From JAKFWI01 sp031398975 (GTDB taxonomy: Bacteria > Pseudomonadota > Alphaproteobacteria > Caulobacterales > Aquidulcibacteraceae): a DNA stretch of 64,000 nt. Within the stretch, counting starts at the first letter, position 1. Every line of letters starts with the position of its first letter. The position numbers were made by a program, and so were the translations under genes. The notes below the pieces were generated by a model that saw only the letters and a list, made by a program, of their open reading frames with translations, was not told the DNA's origin and did no database searches. Below are positions 1-7,434 of this stretch, in pieces. The stretch is taken from the NCBI GenBank assembly GCA_031398975.1, contig JANNOI010000004.1, positions 1-64,000 of the forward strand, given 5' to 3'.

Positions 1-1119
1 CAGCGGCTTGCGGAGCGGGATTTGCGCATCGTGTTCCCGGTGCACGGGGAGCCGCGGGGCGTGGCCGCGCAGATGCTGGAGGACTTCGCCGACGTCAAAT
101 TCATCCACACCGTGCGCGCCCCGGGCGCGAACCTGCGCGCCACCGCCCGCAGCCTGCGCGTGAACGGCCTTGATGCCCGCGGAGCGGCCGGGGCAGGCGC
201 GGCCGCCATCCTGCTGCACCGCGCCAGCGGCCGCAGCGGACGCGCGGTGACCACCTTCGCGGAGCGCCCGTATTTCCGCTGGCTTGCGGCGGCGGACCGG
301 GCCCGTCTGCTGCAGCTCGAGGACCTGCACGCCGCGCCGGAGGCGACGATGCGCGGCCTCGCGAACTGGCTCGGGATCACCTGGGACCCCTGCCTGCTGG
401 ACAGCACCTGGAACGGCCTCCTGTGGTGGAACCGCGCCGAGAGCGCGGCCTCGGACGGCGCCGCAAGCGGCTTTGACGCCCACCGCAGCGCCATCGGCGG
501 GGGCGGCGCGCTGGACCAGCTGCTCGCCACCCTTGGAGAAAATATCGGCTACCCGCGCCCTGCACGCGCGACGCCCGCGTGGCGCATTCCGTGGCTCGCC
601 TTTGTGGCAAGCCGGGAGATCGGGCGGGGGGACGCGCCTTCGCGCTTGCGCGTGCTGCAGGCCTTGACGGTGGCGCGACGCTTTTGGCCGCGGCCGCTGA
701 CGCGACGGGTGCGCTCCGCTCTGGCGCGGGAGCGGCAGCGCGCGGCCCACCAGATCCCGGCGGGCGCGGCGCGGCGGGTGCGCGCGGGCCGGCCGGAGGC
801 CGCCAAGGCCAAGCCGGTCCACGCCCTGCTCGTGCTCGCCAGCACCGAACCGGGCGCCGCGGCGAAGGTGTTCGACGGCCTTCCCGGGCTGGAAGCGACC
901 CCAACCGACCGGGTGGCGGTGCTGTTCGCCGATGAGGTGCGCGACCCGCCCAAGCCCTCGCTGCTCTTGGAGGCGATGATCGCCGCCACAGGAGCGCTGA
1001 TCCAGGCAGCGGACGGGTTCCGGTTATGGCGGCGACTGATCAGGACCGCGCCGGCCGGGGTGCGGCTCAACGCGATCGAGCCGGCGCCCGCGCCCGCCCG
1101 GGCCGCTTTAGACGCCTAG
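1..1119 (+). CDS. Sulfotransferase-like protein, 5' end outside the window
   Basis: The reading frame is open from base 1, so the N-terminus lies outside the window. The segment FIHTVRAP resembles the 3'-phosphate-binding strand of PAPS sulfotransferases. The later stretch LLQLEDLHAAPEATMRGLAN followed by WLGI and STWNGLLWWN matches the conserved back half of the family (E-D-L, then G, then T-x-N-G-x-W). The 5'-PSB loop would be upstream and cannot be judged. The C-terminal 150 residues are Arg/Ala-rich and not recognised. The stop codon TAG at 1117-1119 is the exact insertion site of the adjacent IS element; its T and A are the target and its G is the first base of the IS. Without the IS the frame would also end in TAG, so the protein is not truncated at its C-terminus. 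The substrate is unknown. Moderately sure of the family. Confidence 0.6.
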   Translation, partial: QRLAERDLRIVFPVHGEPRGVAAQMLEDFADVKFIHTVRAPGANLRATARSLRVNGLDARGAAGAGAAAILLHRASGRSGRAVTTFAERPYFRWLAAADRARLLQLEDLHAAPEATMRGLANWLGITWDPCLLDSTWNGLLWWNRAESAASDGAASGFDAHRSAIGGGGALDQLLATLGENIGYPRPARATPAWRIPWLAFVASREIGRGDAPSRLRVLQALTVARRFWPRPLTRRVRSALARERQRAAHQIPAGAARRVRAGRPEAAKAKPVHALLVLASTEPGAAAKVFDGLPGLEATPTDRVAVLFADEVRDPPKPSLLLEAMIAATGALIQAADGFRLWRRLIRTAPAGVRLNAIEPAPAPARAALDA

Positions 1120-1134
1120 GCTCAGGACCCATAA
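1119..1134 (+). repeat. IS left terminal inverted repeat
   Basis: GGCTCAGGACCCATAA, matching the right end in 14 of 16 positions and preceded by the TA target duplication. Confidence 0.85.
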
Positions 1135-1190
1135 ACAGGATTCCCATAGGCGGCGAATTCTGATTCAAGCTTCCAAACTGGGGAGGCTGG

Positions 1191-1945
1191 ATGAGCGAGG
1201 GTTTTTGGCTGAGCGAGGCGCAGTTCGCGCGCCTTCAGCCGTTTTTGCCGACAGACACGCGCGGGGTTGCGCGCGTCGATGATCGGCGTGTGATTTCAGG
1301 CATCGTCTTCGTGTTGATGAGCGGATGCCGCTGGAAGGACGCGCCGGCGATCTACGGTCCGCGCAAGACGCTCTACAATCGCTTCGTGCGCTGGGCCGAA
1401 AAAGGCGTGTGGCGCAACGCTTTTGAGGCGTTGGCGGCGGCTGGCGGGCCGGCTGCGGAGGTGATGCTCGACTCGACCCACGCGAAAGCCCATCGCTGCG
1501 CCGCCGGCGGAAAAGGGGGGCGCACTCTCAAGCCATCGGCCGCTCGCGCGGCGGGCGCACCACGAAAATCCACGCTCTCGTCGATGGGGCGGGCCGGCCC
1601 ATCGCGTTCGAAATAACGCCCGGCCAACTCGGCGACGCGCGCGTGGCGCTGGACCTGATCGCGGCGGTCCCTCCGTCGGCGCGACTGGCCGCCGACACCG
1701 CCTACGACTCAAACGGCATCCGCCAGTTCCCGATCGAACGCGGCACGCAGCCCGTCATCCCGAACAACCCAACCCGCAAACACCCGCATCCCTTCGATCC
1801 AGAGGCCTACAAGCGCAGAAACCTCGTGGAACGCATGTTTTGCAGGCTCAAGGACTTCCGCCGCATCGCCACCCGCTACGATAAGCTCGCCGTCAATTTC
1901 AACGCCGCCGTCTGTCTCGCGGCAATGGTCATTTGGTGGTTATGA
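1191..1945 (+). CDS. IS5-family transposase, two frames joined by a -1 frameshift
   Basis: DDE transposase that would cut and join the element's ends. The first frame (1191-1616) has the N-terminal domain and the first catalytic Asp in VMLDSTHAKAHR. The second frame, which extends upstream of 1643 to the slip site and stops at 1945, has the second Asp in LAADTAYDS and the Glu in NLVERMFCRLKDFRR, with the usual Y/R/E signature. The frames are joined by a -1 slip on the run AAAAGGGGGG at 1511-1520; after the slip the protein continues HSQAIGRSRGG, the expected family sequence. Programmed -1 frameshifting is known in this part of the IS5 family, so this is probably a functional arrangement rather than decay. 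A GGGGAGG sequence lies 5' of the ATG at 1191. Confidence 0.85.
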
Positions 1946-1955
1946 GTCTTGAGCC
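1940..1955 (-). repeat. IS right terminal inverted repeat
   Basis: TTATGAGTCTTGAGCC, the imperfect inverted copy of the left end, followed by TA at 1956-1957. Confidence 0.85.
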
Positions 1956-1969
1956 TAGAGCCGGATGCC

Positions 1970-3784
1970 TTACGCCGCCTGCGAAAGGCGCGCGCGCCCA
2001 TCCCCTAACGCTGACCATTGCTTGGCCCATTGCTCGCCCGCGACCAGCATCATCAGATTGCTTTCATAGCCCTCCCCGTGCGAGCGGGTAGCGAAATCGG
2101 GCTGCAGCGCGCGCGCCAGGAAGGCGCCGTCCACCAGCCCCTCCCGCACCAGCACGCCGTCGCACAGGAATTCCCGCAGCCAGGCGCGGTTAGCCTGGAT
2201 CATGCCATTGAGCCCGGTCATCGGGTCGCCCTTAGTGCGCCGCTTCATGACGAATTCCGGCAGCTGGGGGGCGTAGGTCTGGCGCGCCAGGCCGCGGTCC
2301 CAGCCGTTTTGCGTCAGCACCGAAACCGGGATGCGGAAGCACGCCTCCATCACCGGCTGCGAAAGGAGCGGCTCGCTCAAGGCCTGGATGCCGCACGCAA
2401 ACGTATATTCGGCCCCGACCCCGGCCATGGCGATCGTGGAGGCGAGGTGCAAATTCTTCGCGGCCGGCAGACCGCCCCAATCGGCGTAGGCGTCGGCCTC
2501 GTGCGTTGCGGCAGCGGCGAAATCGAGGGCGTCGCGCTGCAAGAACAAGATGTGGGTATCCCTCTCGCGCGTCTTGCCCTTGAGGCGCAGGCGCCGGCGC
2601 AGCTCCGCCCGGACCGAAACCGCCCCCGCCTCCCAGGCTGCGCGGCCGGAGAGTTGTGCGGCGTGCAGGCAGGCGGCCAGGAAGCCGTTCGGGTTCGGGG
2701 CGCCGCAGAAATGATCAGCCGCCACCACCGCGTCCTGCAGATGGCCGAGCACGGCGTCCCCGCCCCCGCCCGACAGCAGCACCTGCGCGCCGGCCTTCGC
2801 CGCATGCTCGGCGAAGATGCGCCGTTGCCACATCGCAGCCGCGCCGAAATTCGGGCGCACCGTCAGCCCCGGGGCCAGCGCCTCTTCGAAGAAGCGCGGG
2901 GTCTCGTCGAACGCGCTCTCCATCAGGGTGAAGCCCAGGCGCTGGCTGACGGCGCGCGCATAGGCGCGCTCGTCGCCGGCGTCGGCGGCGGTCACGAAAT
3001 TGAGGCACACTACCTGCTCGGGGGCTGCGAACTCGGCCAGGCCCACCGCCACCAGCGAGGAATCGACGCCCCCCGACAAGAGCAGCGCCGCCTTTTCCCC
3101 GTTCGGCAGCGCGGCGTGCAGCGCCAGGCGCACCGCTTCGCGCAGTGCATGGGCGGCCTCGGCGGGATCGGTGAGCGCGGCGTCGCGCGCACAGGCGGCG
3201 GGCGCCCAGGCGGGCTCGGGCGTGAATGTGGCGCCGTCGCAGAGCAGGGCGTTCCCCGGCGCCAGGCTTTTCACGCCCGAAACCCCATCCACCGGCCGCG
3301 AGAAACCCGAAGCCAGCGTGCGCGCCAGCGCCTCCCAATCCACCCGCGGGCGCTCCGCGAGATAGGGCAAGGCGTCCTCCACGCGCGAGGCGAGCACGGT
3401 GAGCCCACCGGTTCCGCGCCCGATCACGCACGGCGCGCCGCCATCCGGCGAACGGTAGACGACGAGCGCGTCGCCGGCGGCGAGCAGCGCGATATGGGGG
3501 CCCCAGACCTCGCGGGCGTGCGCGGCGGCCGACTGCTCGCGCTCGAGCGCCGCCGCCGGCAGGGTCACATACCCGCCCTGGGCATACGCTTGCCCCAGCA
3601 CCATTCCAGCACGACCCGCGATGACGCTTTCCTGACCGAGCACCAGACGCACGCGCCAGCGGCCGAGCGGGTGGGCCCCGCCCTCCGATCCGCGGCGGGC
3701 GGCGATGGCGGCGGCGGCGGCTTCCGCGCGTGCGTCTTCGGCGGGCCAGGCCAGAGCGAGGAAGGGGGCGAGGGAGGGCGTCAT
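1970..3784 (-). CDS. Lasso peptide macrolactam synthetase (asparagine synthetase-like C protein)
   Basis: 604 residues, the usual length for lasso C proteins. It should activate the side chain of the ring Asp of the cleaved precursor as an AMP ester and close the amide bond with Gly1. The PP-loop SGGVDSS is at residues 237-243 and a second nucleotide-site motif LLSGGGGD follows about 95 residues later. The N-terminal glutaminase-like domain begins MTPSLAP and has no Cys at position 2, so it should not release ammonia from glutamine, as expected for a cyclase. It overlaps the upstream B gene by 4 bp (ATGA), implying translational coupling. A free-standing asparagine synthetase is the alternative, but the B fusion partner and the precursor nearby make the lasso role much more likely. 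Confidence 0.88.
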   Translation of the reverse strand: MTPSLAPFLALAWPAEDARAEAAAAAIAARRGSEGGAHPLGRWRVRLVLGQESVIAGRAGMVLGQAYAQGGYVTLPAAALEREQSAAAHAREVWGPHIALLAAGDALVVYRSPDGGAPCVIGRGTGGLTVLASRVEDALPYLAERPRVDWEALARTLASGFSRPVDGVSGVKSLAPGNALLCDGATFTPEPAWAPAACARDAALTDPAEAAHALREAVRLALHAALPNGEKAALLLSGGVDSSLVAVGLAEFAAPEQVVCLNFVTAADAGDERAYARAVSQRLGFTLMESAFDETPRFFEEALAPGLTVRPNFGAAAMWQRRIFAEHAAKAGAQVLLSGGGGDAVLGHLQDAVVAADHFCGAPNPNGFLAACLHAAQLSGRAAWEAGAVSVRAELRRRLRLKGKTRERDTHILFLQRDALDFAAAATHEADAYADWGGLPAAKNLHLASTIAMAGVGAEYTFACGIQALSEPLLSQPVMEACFRIPVSVLTQNGWDRGLARQTYAPQLPEFVMKRRTKGDPMTGLNGMIQANRAWLREFLCDGVLVREGLVDGAFLARALQPDFATRSHGEGYESNLMMLVAGEQWAKQWSALGDGRARLSQAA

Positions 3785-4626
3785 GCGCGCAGGATCTCTG
3801 TGTACCGGGTGACGCTTTCAACGGAATCGTTGAGCACCGCGCCCTCCGCCTCCAGCCAGCAATGGGCCAGCACCGGATTGGGACGCACCCCGATCACCAC
3901 CTCCGTGGCGATGCCCCGGGCGGCGAAGAAGTCGAAGGCGGCGAAGGAATCGAGCAGGCAGGCGCCGAGCCGGGCGCTCACCAGGATGCGGGCGGTGTTG
4001 AAGCGCAGCGCCGCCGCCGCGAGGTCTCCCCCTCTGGGCGTGACCCGGCGACGGGCGCGCCGGACATGCTCGACGCACCCCGCCAGGCCCTGCAGGCGCA
4101 GGCGCAGTGCGGCGCGGGCATAGGCGGCGAAGAACACGCGGGCGTCGTCGAGCCGCGGCCGCGTCTCATATCGGACCCAATCGGTCTGGGCGCTGCGGTG
4201 GGCGGGGGCCGGCGGCGCGGGGGGCGGCGCTTGCGGGGCGGCGGCGGCGATCGCGAGTTTCTGGGCCGAAAGGCGCCGCCAGAGCGCGAGTTCGCGGGGG
4301 CTGAGCGGCGTCTCGGCCTGCCCCGCGCCGTGCGCGATCAGCCCCCGCCACGCCCCGGTCGCGGCGCGGGGCAGCGCGAAATAGCGGTTCGCCCGCACGC
4401 TGAGCAACACAACGCGCCCGTGCGACACCGTGCTGTAGACGCCCGGCGCCAGCGCGAAGAAGGCGTCGGGACGGGGGCCGTCCGGGTCGGTGCGCGGAGG
4501 CCGCGAACGCGCGGTTAGGGTGTGGGGGGTCGGGGCGGGGCGCGGGAGGGCGCCGAGGGCTGCGGCGAGGGATGGGCTCGCGGGCGGCTGGGCTGCGGGT
4601 GCGGCGAGATGGGGTGTGGTGGGCAT
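3781..4626 (-). CDS. Lasso peptide B protein: RRE domain fused to transglutaminase-like leader peptidase
   Basis: 281 residues. Residues 1-50 are Pro/Ala-rich and not conserved. Residues about 56-128 form a PqqD-like RiPP recognition element (LAPGVYSTVSHGRVVLLSV then RANRYFALP) that should bind the leader. Residues about 150-281 are the transglutaminase-like cysteine protease domain with the triad C223 (GACLLDSFAAF), H255 (LAHCWLE) and D267 (AVLNDSVE). It should cut after Q29 of the precursor. The ATG at 4626 is preceded by a strong AGGAGG. It is the first gene of a B-C pair read leftwards, divergent from the precursor gene. In many proteobacterial clusters the order is A-C-B on one strand, so this layout is unusual. 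Confidence 0.9.
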   Translation of the reverse strand: MPTTPHLAAPAAQPPASPSLAAALGALPRPAPTPHTLTARSRPPRTDPDGPRPDAFFALAPGVYSTVSHGRVVLLSVRANRYFALPRAATGAWRGLIAHGAGQAETPLSPRELALWRRLSAQKLAIAAAAPQAPPPAPPAPAHRSAQTDWVRYETRPRLDDARVFFAAYARAALRLRLQGLAGCVEHVRRARRRVTPRGGDLAAAALRFNTARILVSARLGACLLDSFAAFDFFAARGIATEVVIGVRPNPVLAHCWLEAEGAVLNDSVESVTRYTEILRA

Positions 4627-4645
4627 GAGGCCTCCTCCTGCCCCA

Positions 4646-4673
4646 AGCCTACGTCGCGACCCCGCACCGTCAA
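4646..4673 (-). promoter_or_regulatory. Candidate promoter for the B-C pair
   Basis: On the minus strand TTGACGG (-35, 4673-4667) is followed after 13 bases by CGTAGGCT (4653-4646), resembling the Caulobacter housekeeping consensus TTGACGS-N10-14-GCTANAWC. It lies 20-47 bp upstream of the B start. The -10 match is partial. Confidence 0.4.
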
Positions 4674-4711
4674 ATCATTTCTCACCCGCAGATACGCATT
4701 CGTGTACCCAC

Positions 4712-4741
4712 TTGACACCGCCGAACACCCCCTGTTAGCCT
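4712..4741 (+). promoter_or_regulatory. Candidate promoter for the precursor gene
   Basis: TTGACAC at 4712-4718, 15 bases, then GTTAGCCT at 4734-4741, close to the Caulobacter-type -35/-10 pair. It leaves a leader of about 45 bases before the precursor ATG and runs back to back with the candidate B-C promoter. Confidence 0.45.
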
Positions 4742-4790
4742 CCCTCATCGCCAAGACGGCGCACCAAAACCCCCATGATGGAGACCAATC

Positions 4791-4940
4791 ATGGCCGACG
4801 TAACCTACACCCAAGACCAAGAAACCGCTGAAGAGCTCGACCTGATGGAAGTCGGGGTGGCGACTGAGCTGACGCAGGGCGGCCCCGGCAGGGCGACTGA
4901 CGCTGACTTTGTGACCCCTAGCGACAGTATTGCACCGTAA
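4791..4940 (+). CDS. Lasso peptide precursor (A)
   Basis: 49 codons. The SD sequence GGAGA at 4780-4784 lies 6 bases before the ATG. The leader, residues 1-29, is acidic and ends EVGVATELTQ with Thr at -2, the position conserved in lasso leaders for recognition by B and C, and with the L-x-x-x-G-x-A-x-x-x-T spacing familiar from proteobacterial leaders. The predicted core, residues 30-49 (bases 4878-4937), is GGPGRATDADFVTPSDSIAP. Gly1 and Asp8 give an 8-residue macrolactam ring, leaving a 12-residue tail. Asp10 would need a 10-residue ring, outside the 7-9 range known for the class. The tail has few bulky residues (F11, V12, I18); F11-V12 are the only candidates for steric plugs close to the ring. 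The gene is divergent from B-C and convergent with the TonB receptor gene. Confidence 0.9.
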   Translation: MADVTYTQDQETAEELDLMEVGVATELTQGGPGRATDADFVTPSDSIAP

Positions 4941-4947
4941 TTGAAAG

Positions 4948-4974
4948 AAGGGCGCCGCAACTGCGGCGCCCTTT
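4948..4974. terminator. Bidirectional terminator between precursor and receptor genes
   Basis: A 9-bp GC stem GGGCGCCGC (4950-4958) with loop AACT and GCGGCGCCC (4963-4971), extended by AA/TT pairs. T-rich tracts follow on both strands. It can end both the precursor transcript and the convergent TonB-receptor transcript. Confidence 0.8.
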
Positions 4975-4994
4975 GTTCAACCAGAAACTGGCAT

Positions 4995-7343
4995 TCAGAA
5001 CGCTTTAGTAATCTTGATCGTAACGATCCTACCAATCGCGTCAGCGTTCACTGGGTCATATCCAGGATAGAAAGTAGTAGTAACCAACGTCGTCACCGGC
5101 GGCTTCTCGTCGGTGACGTTACGAATGGACAGATTAGCAGAAGCCCCCGTGTCGAGCTCAATCCCCGCGCTAAAGTCAGCAGTCAGATGATCGTCAATCG
5201 GCGCGCCACCGCGGTTTCCTCCAGCATCATAAGCGTTCTTATAATTCAGTGTTACGGTAGAATAAAAACTATCCGACTGGAAACCTCCGCTGGCACGGAC
5301 CTGCCACCGCGTTGGATTCAGATAGGTATCGACGGTGGACGAGGACGCCCCCCGAGGGGATAGCTGGTTTTTGATATCTATGATGTAATTTGCATTTAGG
5401 GACAGTTTAATTTCCGCCCCACCCACTGGGACTATATAGTCCAAAGTTGCATCAAGCCCTGACGTCTCTAAAGTTGCATAGTTTCCGTATCTCCCGTCTA
5501 CTATCGCATAAAAGTTCGATGCGCTATAACTTTGTCCGGTCCTGTTAGTCAAAGAAGTTGCTTGATTTAAGAGCGACTGCACAAGCTCCGCTGACGGCGA
5601 TCGGGTAACGTATGAGGCATATTGTGGATCAACGAGCCAGTTTGACGGAACACCAGGTATTCTAGTTCTAATAGCGTCGGTCAGTGCGATTTCATAATAA
5701 TTTGCCTTAAACCTAGACCGTGGAGAAAAACTTGGCGCCCAATTGACCGAGATGTTGAAAGACTCTGACTCCTCAGGCTTCAATTCGCTGTTTGCTTGTA
5801 ACAACACCAAGACCGGGGACGTAGCACGGCCTGTTGACGACTGCGTGTCCACAAAAAATGAGCCTGAATAGACCTGAGCCTCCCTGACCCCGAACAGATA
5901 GCTTAGCAGAGGCGCACGAAATCCCGTTCCCCAGGTCGCTCCAATTTGAACCCGTTGCGTAGGAGAGAATCGCAGACCGACCTTAGGGTTTATTGTGTCG
6001 CCAAAATCTGAGTAATTCTCCCAACGCCCTGAAGCACTGAAATCTAGGATCGCAGATCCGTCCCGATCTGATCTAAAAAGCGGTAGCCGCGCCTCGAGAA
6101 AAAGCGCACTGACGTACCGACCGGCTTCAGGACGAGTGTAACGGCCATTAGTTTTAATCTTGTATGATTCTTCTCGATACTGCCCTCCAAACGCCAAATC
6201 AAGAAAATCACCATCTCTTCGGATTAACCCATCGGCAGACGAGGTGGCAGTTTTACTGTCGTATCGGGAAAAGGACGAAGGAAAATTCCTCGATTTATCT
6301 AGGAGGTCCTCTTGAGAATGCGACAGTGATATTTCGGACTCCCACCCATCCGGCAGTGGCGTAACCAATGCCAGCGTCGGCGCCCACTGAAACACTGGGC
6401 CGTCGACGGTAGAGTTGTAAGCGCGACTAGATTTTTCCCGGTTTGTCACGAGCCCGTTGAATTCGAGAGTACCCACTAAACCAAGTTCTTGGCGGAGAGC
6501 CACAAAAACACTGCTGCGCTGTTCTTGTGGAATAAGCTGGTAGTCCGCTTTGTCCGCACGTTGGGTAGCGGAGGAGGGCCTGTCAGACGCCCATAACTCG
6601 CGTTGATCGAAGAATTCGTAGCTTAGAAGCGCCGATCCCTCCTCGTCGCCGACCGACCAGGGCGCACCCCCGACGATGCTATATTGCTGCTGCTCGTAAC
6701 CGCCTTCGGCGGCGCCAACAGCGGCAGAAAGCTCAACTCCCTCAAAACGCTCCTTGAGGACAAAATTGACCACGCCCGCCACTGCGTCCGACCCGTAAAT
6801 AGCGGAGCCGCCATCCGTGAGAATCTCGATACGGTCGATCGCCGCCAGCGGAACTTGCGAGACGTCGCTCGCACCTTCCGCGCCCGTCGACGAGAATCGG
6901 CGGCCGTTTAATAGGGAAAGCGAGTAATTAGCACCTAAACCACGCAGATTAACCGCCGCGCCACGTGCGTTGACCGAATTAACCCCGCTCGCCCAAACCG
7001 CCACGTCGCCATTATTTACGCCGCTGAAATTCTGGGGGATCGTTCGCAGGGCTTCGCGCAGGCTGAGCGCGCCGGTCCGATCGAGCTCCTCTTCCGTTAC
7101 GACCACGACCGGGCCGATGGCGTCGCCGCCCTTCAGGCTGGTGCCGACGACGATGACCTCGCCCGTATCGCTTTGCCGTTTGCGCTTGTCCTGCGCCGCT
7201 TTGGGCTCGCGCGAATTGGCCGCATCGCTGGTCTGATCGCTCGTCTGCGCGCGGGCGTCGAGCGCCAAGCCAAGGGCGGCGGCGCTGGCGAAGACGCCAA
7301 GGCACGCGGCGCGCGAAAGGCGCCTAAAGATTTGATTTTTCAT
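4995..7343 (-). CDS. TonB-dependent outer-membrane receptor of the lasso locus
   Basis: 782 residues. A signal peptide (cleavage near ALDARA/QTS) precedes a TonB-box-like segment GEVIVVGTSL and a plug domain with the family motifs LREALRTIPQNFSG, NLRGLGANYSLSLLNGRR, and IDRIEILTDGGSAIYGSDAV. The rest is the 22-strand barrel ending in the typical terminal Phe (KITKAF). There is no N-terminal STN signalling domain. In this locus the likely cargo is the lasso peptide or a complex it carries. SD GAGGGG lies 6 bases before the ATG. The barrel-coding part (about 5000-7000) is clearly less GC-rich than its 5' end and all its neighbours, suggesting recombination or foreign origin of the barrel. Transcription ends at the shared hairpin at 4948-4974. 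Confidence 0.88.
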   Translation of the reverse strand: MKNQIFRRLSRAACLGVFASAAALGLALDARAQTSDQTSDAANSREPKAAQDKRKRQSDTGEVIVVGTSLKGGDAIGPVVVVTEEELDRTGALSLREALRTIPQNFSGVNNGDVAVWASGVNSVNARGAAVNLRGLGANYSLSLLNGRRFSSTGAEGASDVSQVPLAAIDRIEILTDGGSAIYGSDAVAGVVNFVLKERFEGVELSAAVGAAEGGYEQQQYSIVGGAPWSVGDEEGSALLSYEFFDQRELWASDRPSSATQRADKADYQLIPQEQRSSVFVALRQELGLVGTLEFNGLVTNREKSSRAYNSTVDGPVFQWAPTLALVTPLPDGWESEISLSHSQEDLLDKSRNFPSSFSRYDSKTATSSADGLIRRDGDFLDLAFGGQYREESYKIKTNGRYTRPEAGRYVSALFLEARLPLFRSDRDGSAILDFSASGRWENYSDFGDTINPKVGLRFSPTQRVQIGATWGTGFRAPLLSYLFGVREAQVYSGSFFVDTQSSTGRATSPVLVLLQANSELKPEESESFNISVNWAPSFSPRSRFKANYYEIALTDAIRTRIPGVPSNWLVDPQYASYVTRSPSAELVQSLLNQATSLTNRTGQSYSASNFYAIVDGRYGNYATLETSGLDATLDYIVPVGGAEIKLSLNANYIIDIKNQLSPRGASSSTVDTYLNPTRWQVRASGGFQSDSFYSTVTLNYKNAYDAGGNRGGAPIDDHLTADFSAGIELDTGASANLSIRNVTDEKPPVTTLVTTTFYPGYDPVNADAIGRIVTIKITKAF

Positions 7344-7434
7344 ATGTTCCCCTCATTCAGCGGGCGAACATCGGGGCCCCGGAATCGGCTCCCCCAGGAG
7401 GTCGTGATCCGGCTTCACGAAATTTTAACAACGC

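Larger units (their letters stand above)
1119..1955 (+). mobile_element. IS5-family insertion sequence, about 837 bp
   Basis: The element is bounded by imperfect 16-bp terminal inverted repeats: GGCTCAGGACCCATAA on the left, and on the right the reverse complement of GGCTCAAGACTCATAA (14 of 16 match). It is flanked by a TA direct repeat at 1117-1118 and 1956-1957. It carries one transposase split by a -1 frameshift. Size, TA target and split DDE transposase fit the IS427-like part of the IS5 family. Both ends and the catalytic motifs look intact, so it may still be mobile. It sits between the sulfotransferase-like gene and the lasso cyclase gene. Confidence 0.88.

Noticed and set aside
1511..1520. 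Transposase as a pseudogene because of its frameshift
   Set aside because: The slip site AAAAGGGGGG, the -1 direction and the intact second frame fit the programmed frameshift known for this IS group.
1119..1955. Sign of a prophage or genomic island boundary
   Set aside because: A single IS with a TA duplication; no integrase, tRNA or att-like repeats nearby.
2018..4123. 701-codon plus-strand open frame antisense to the lasso B and C genes
   Set aside because: Arg/Gly/Ala-rich with no family motif; it mirrors the codon bias of the well-supported genes on the other strand.
4627..4790. A second precursor peptide near the lasso genes
   Set aside because: No further short frame with Thr(-2)-x-Gly(+1) and Asp/Glu at 7-9 was seen here or at 7344-7434, 11267-11473 or 12071-12244.
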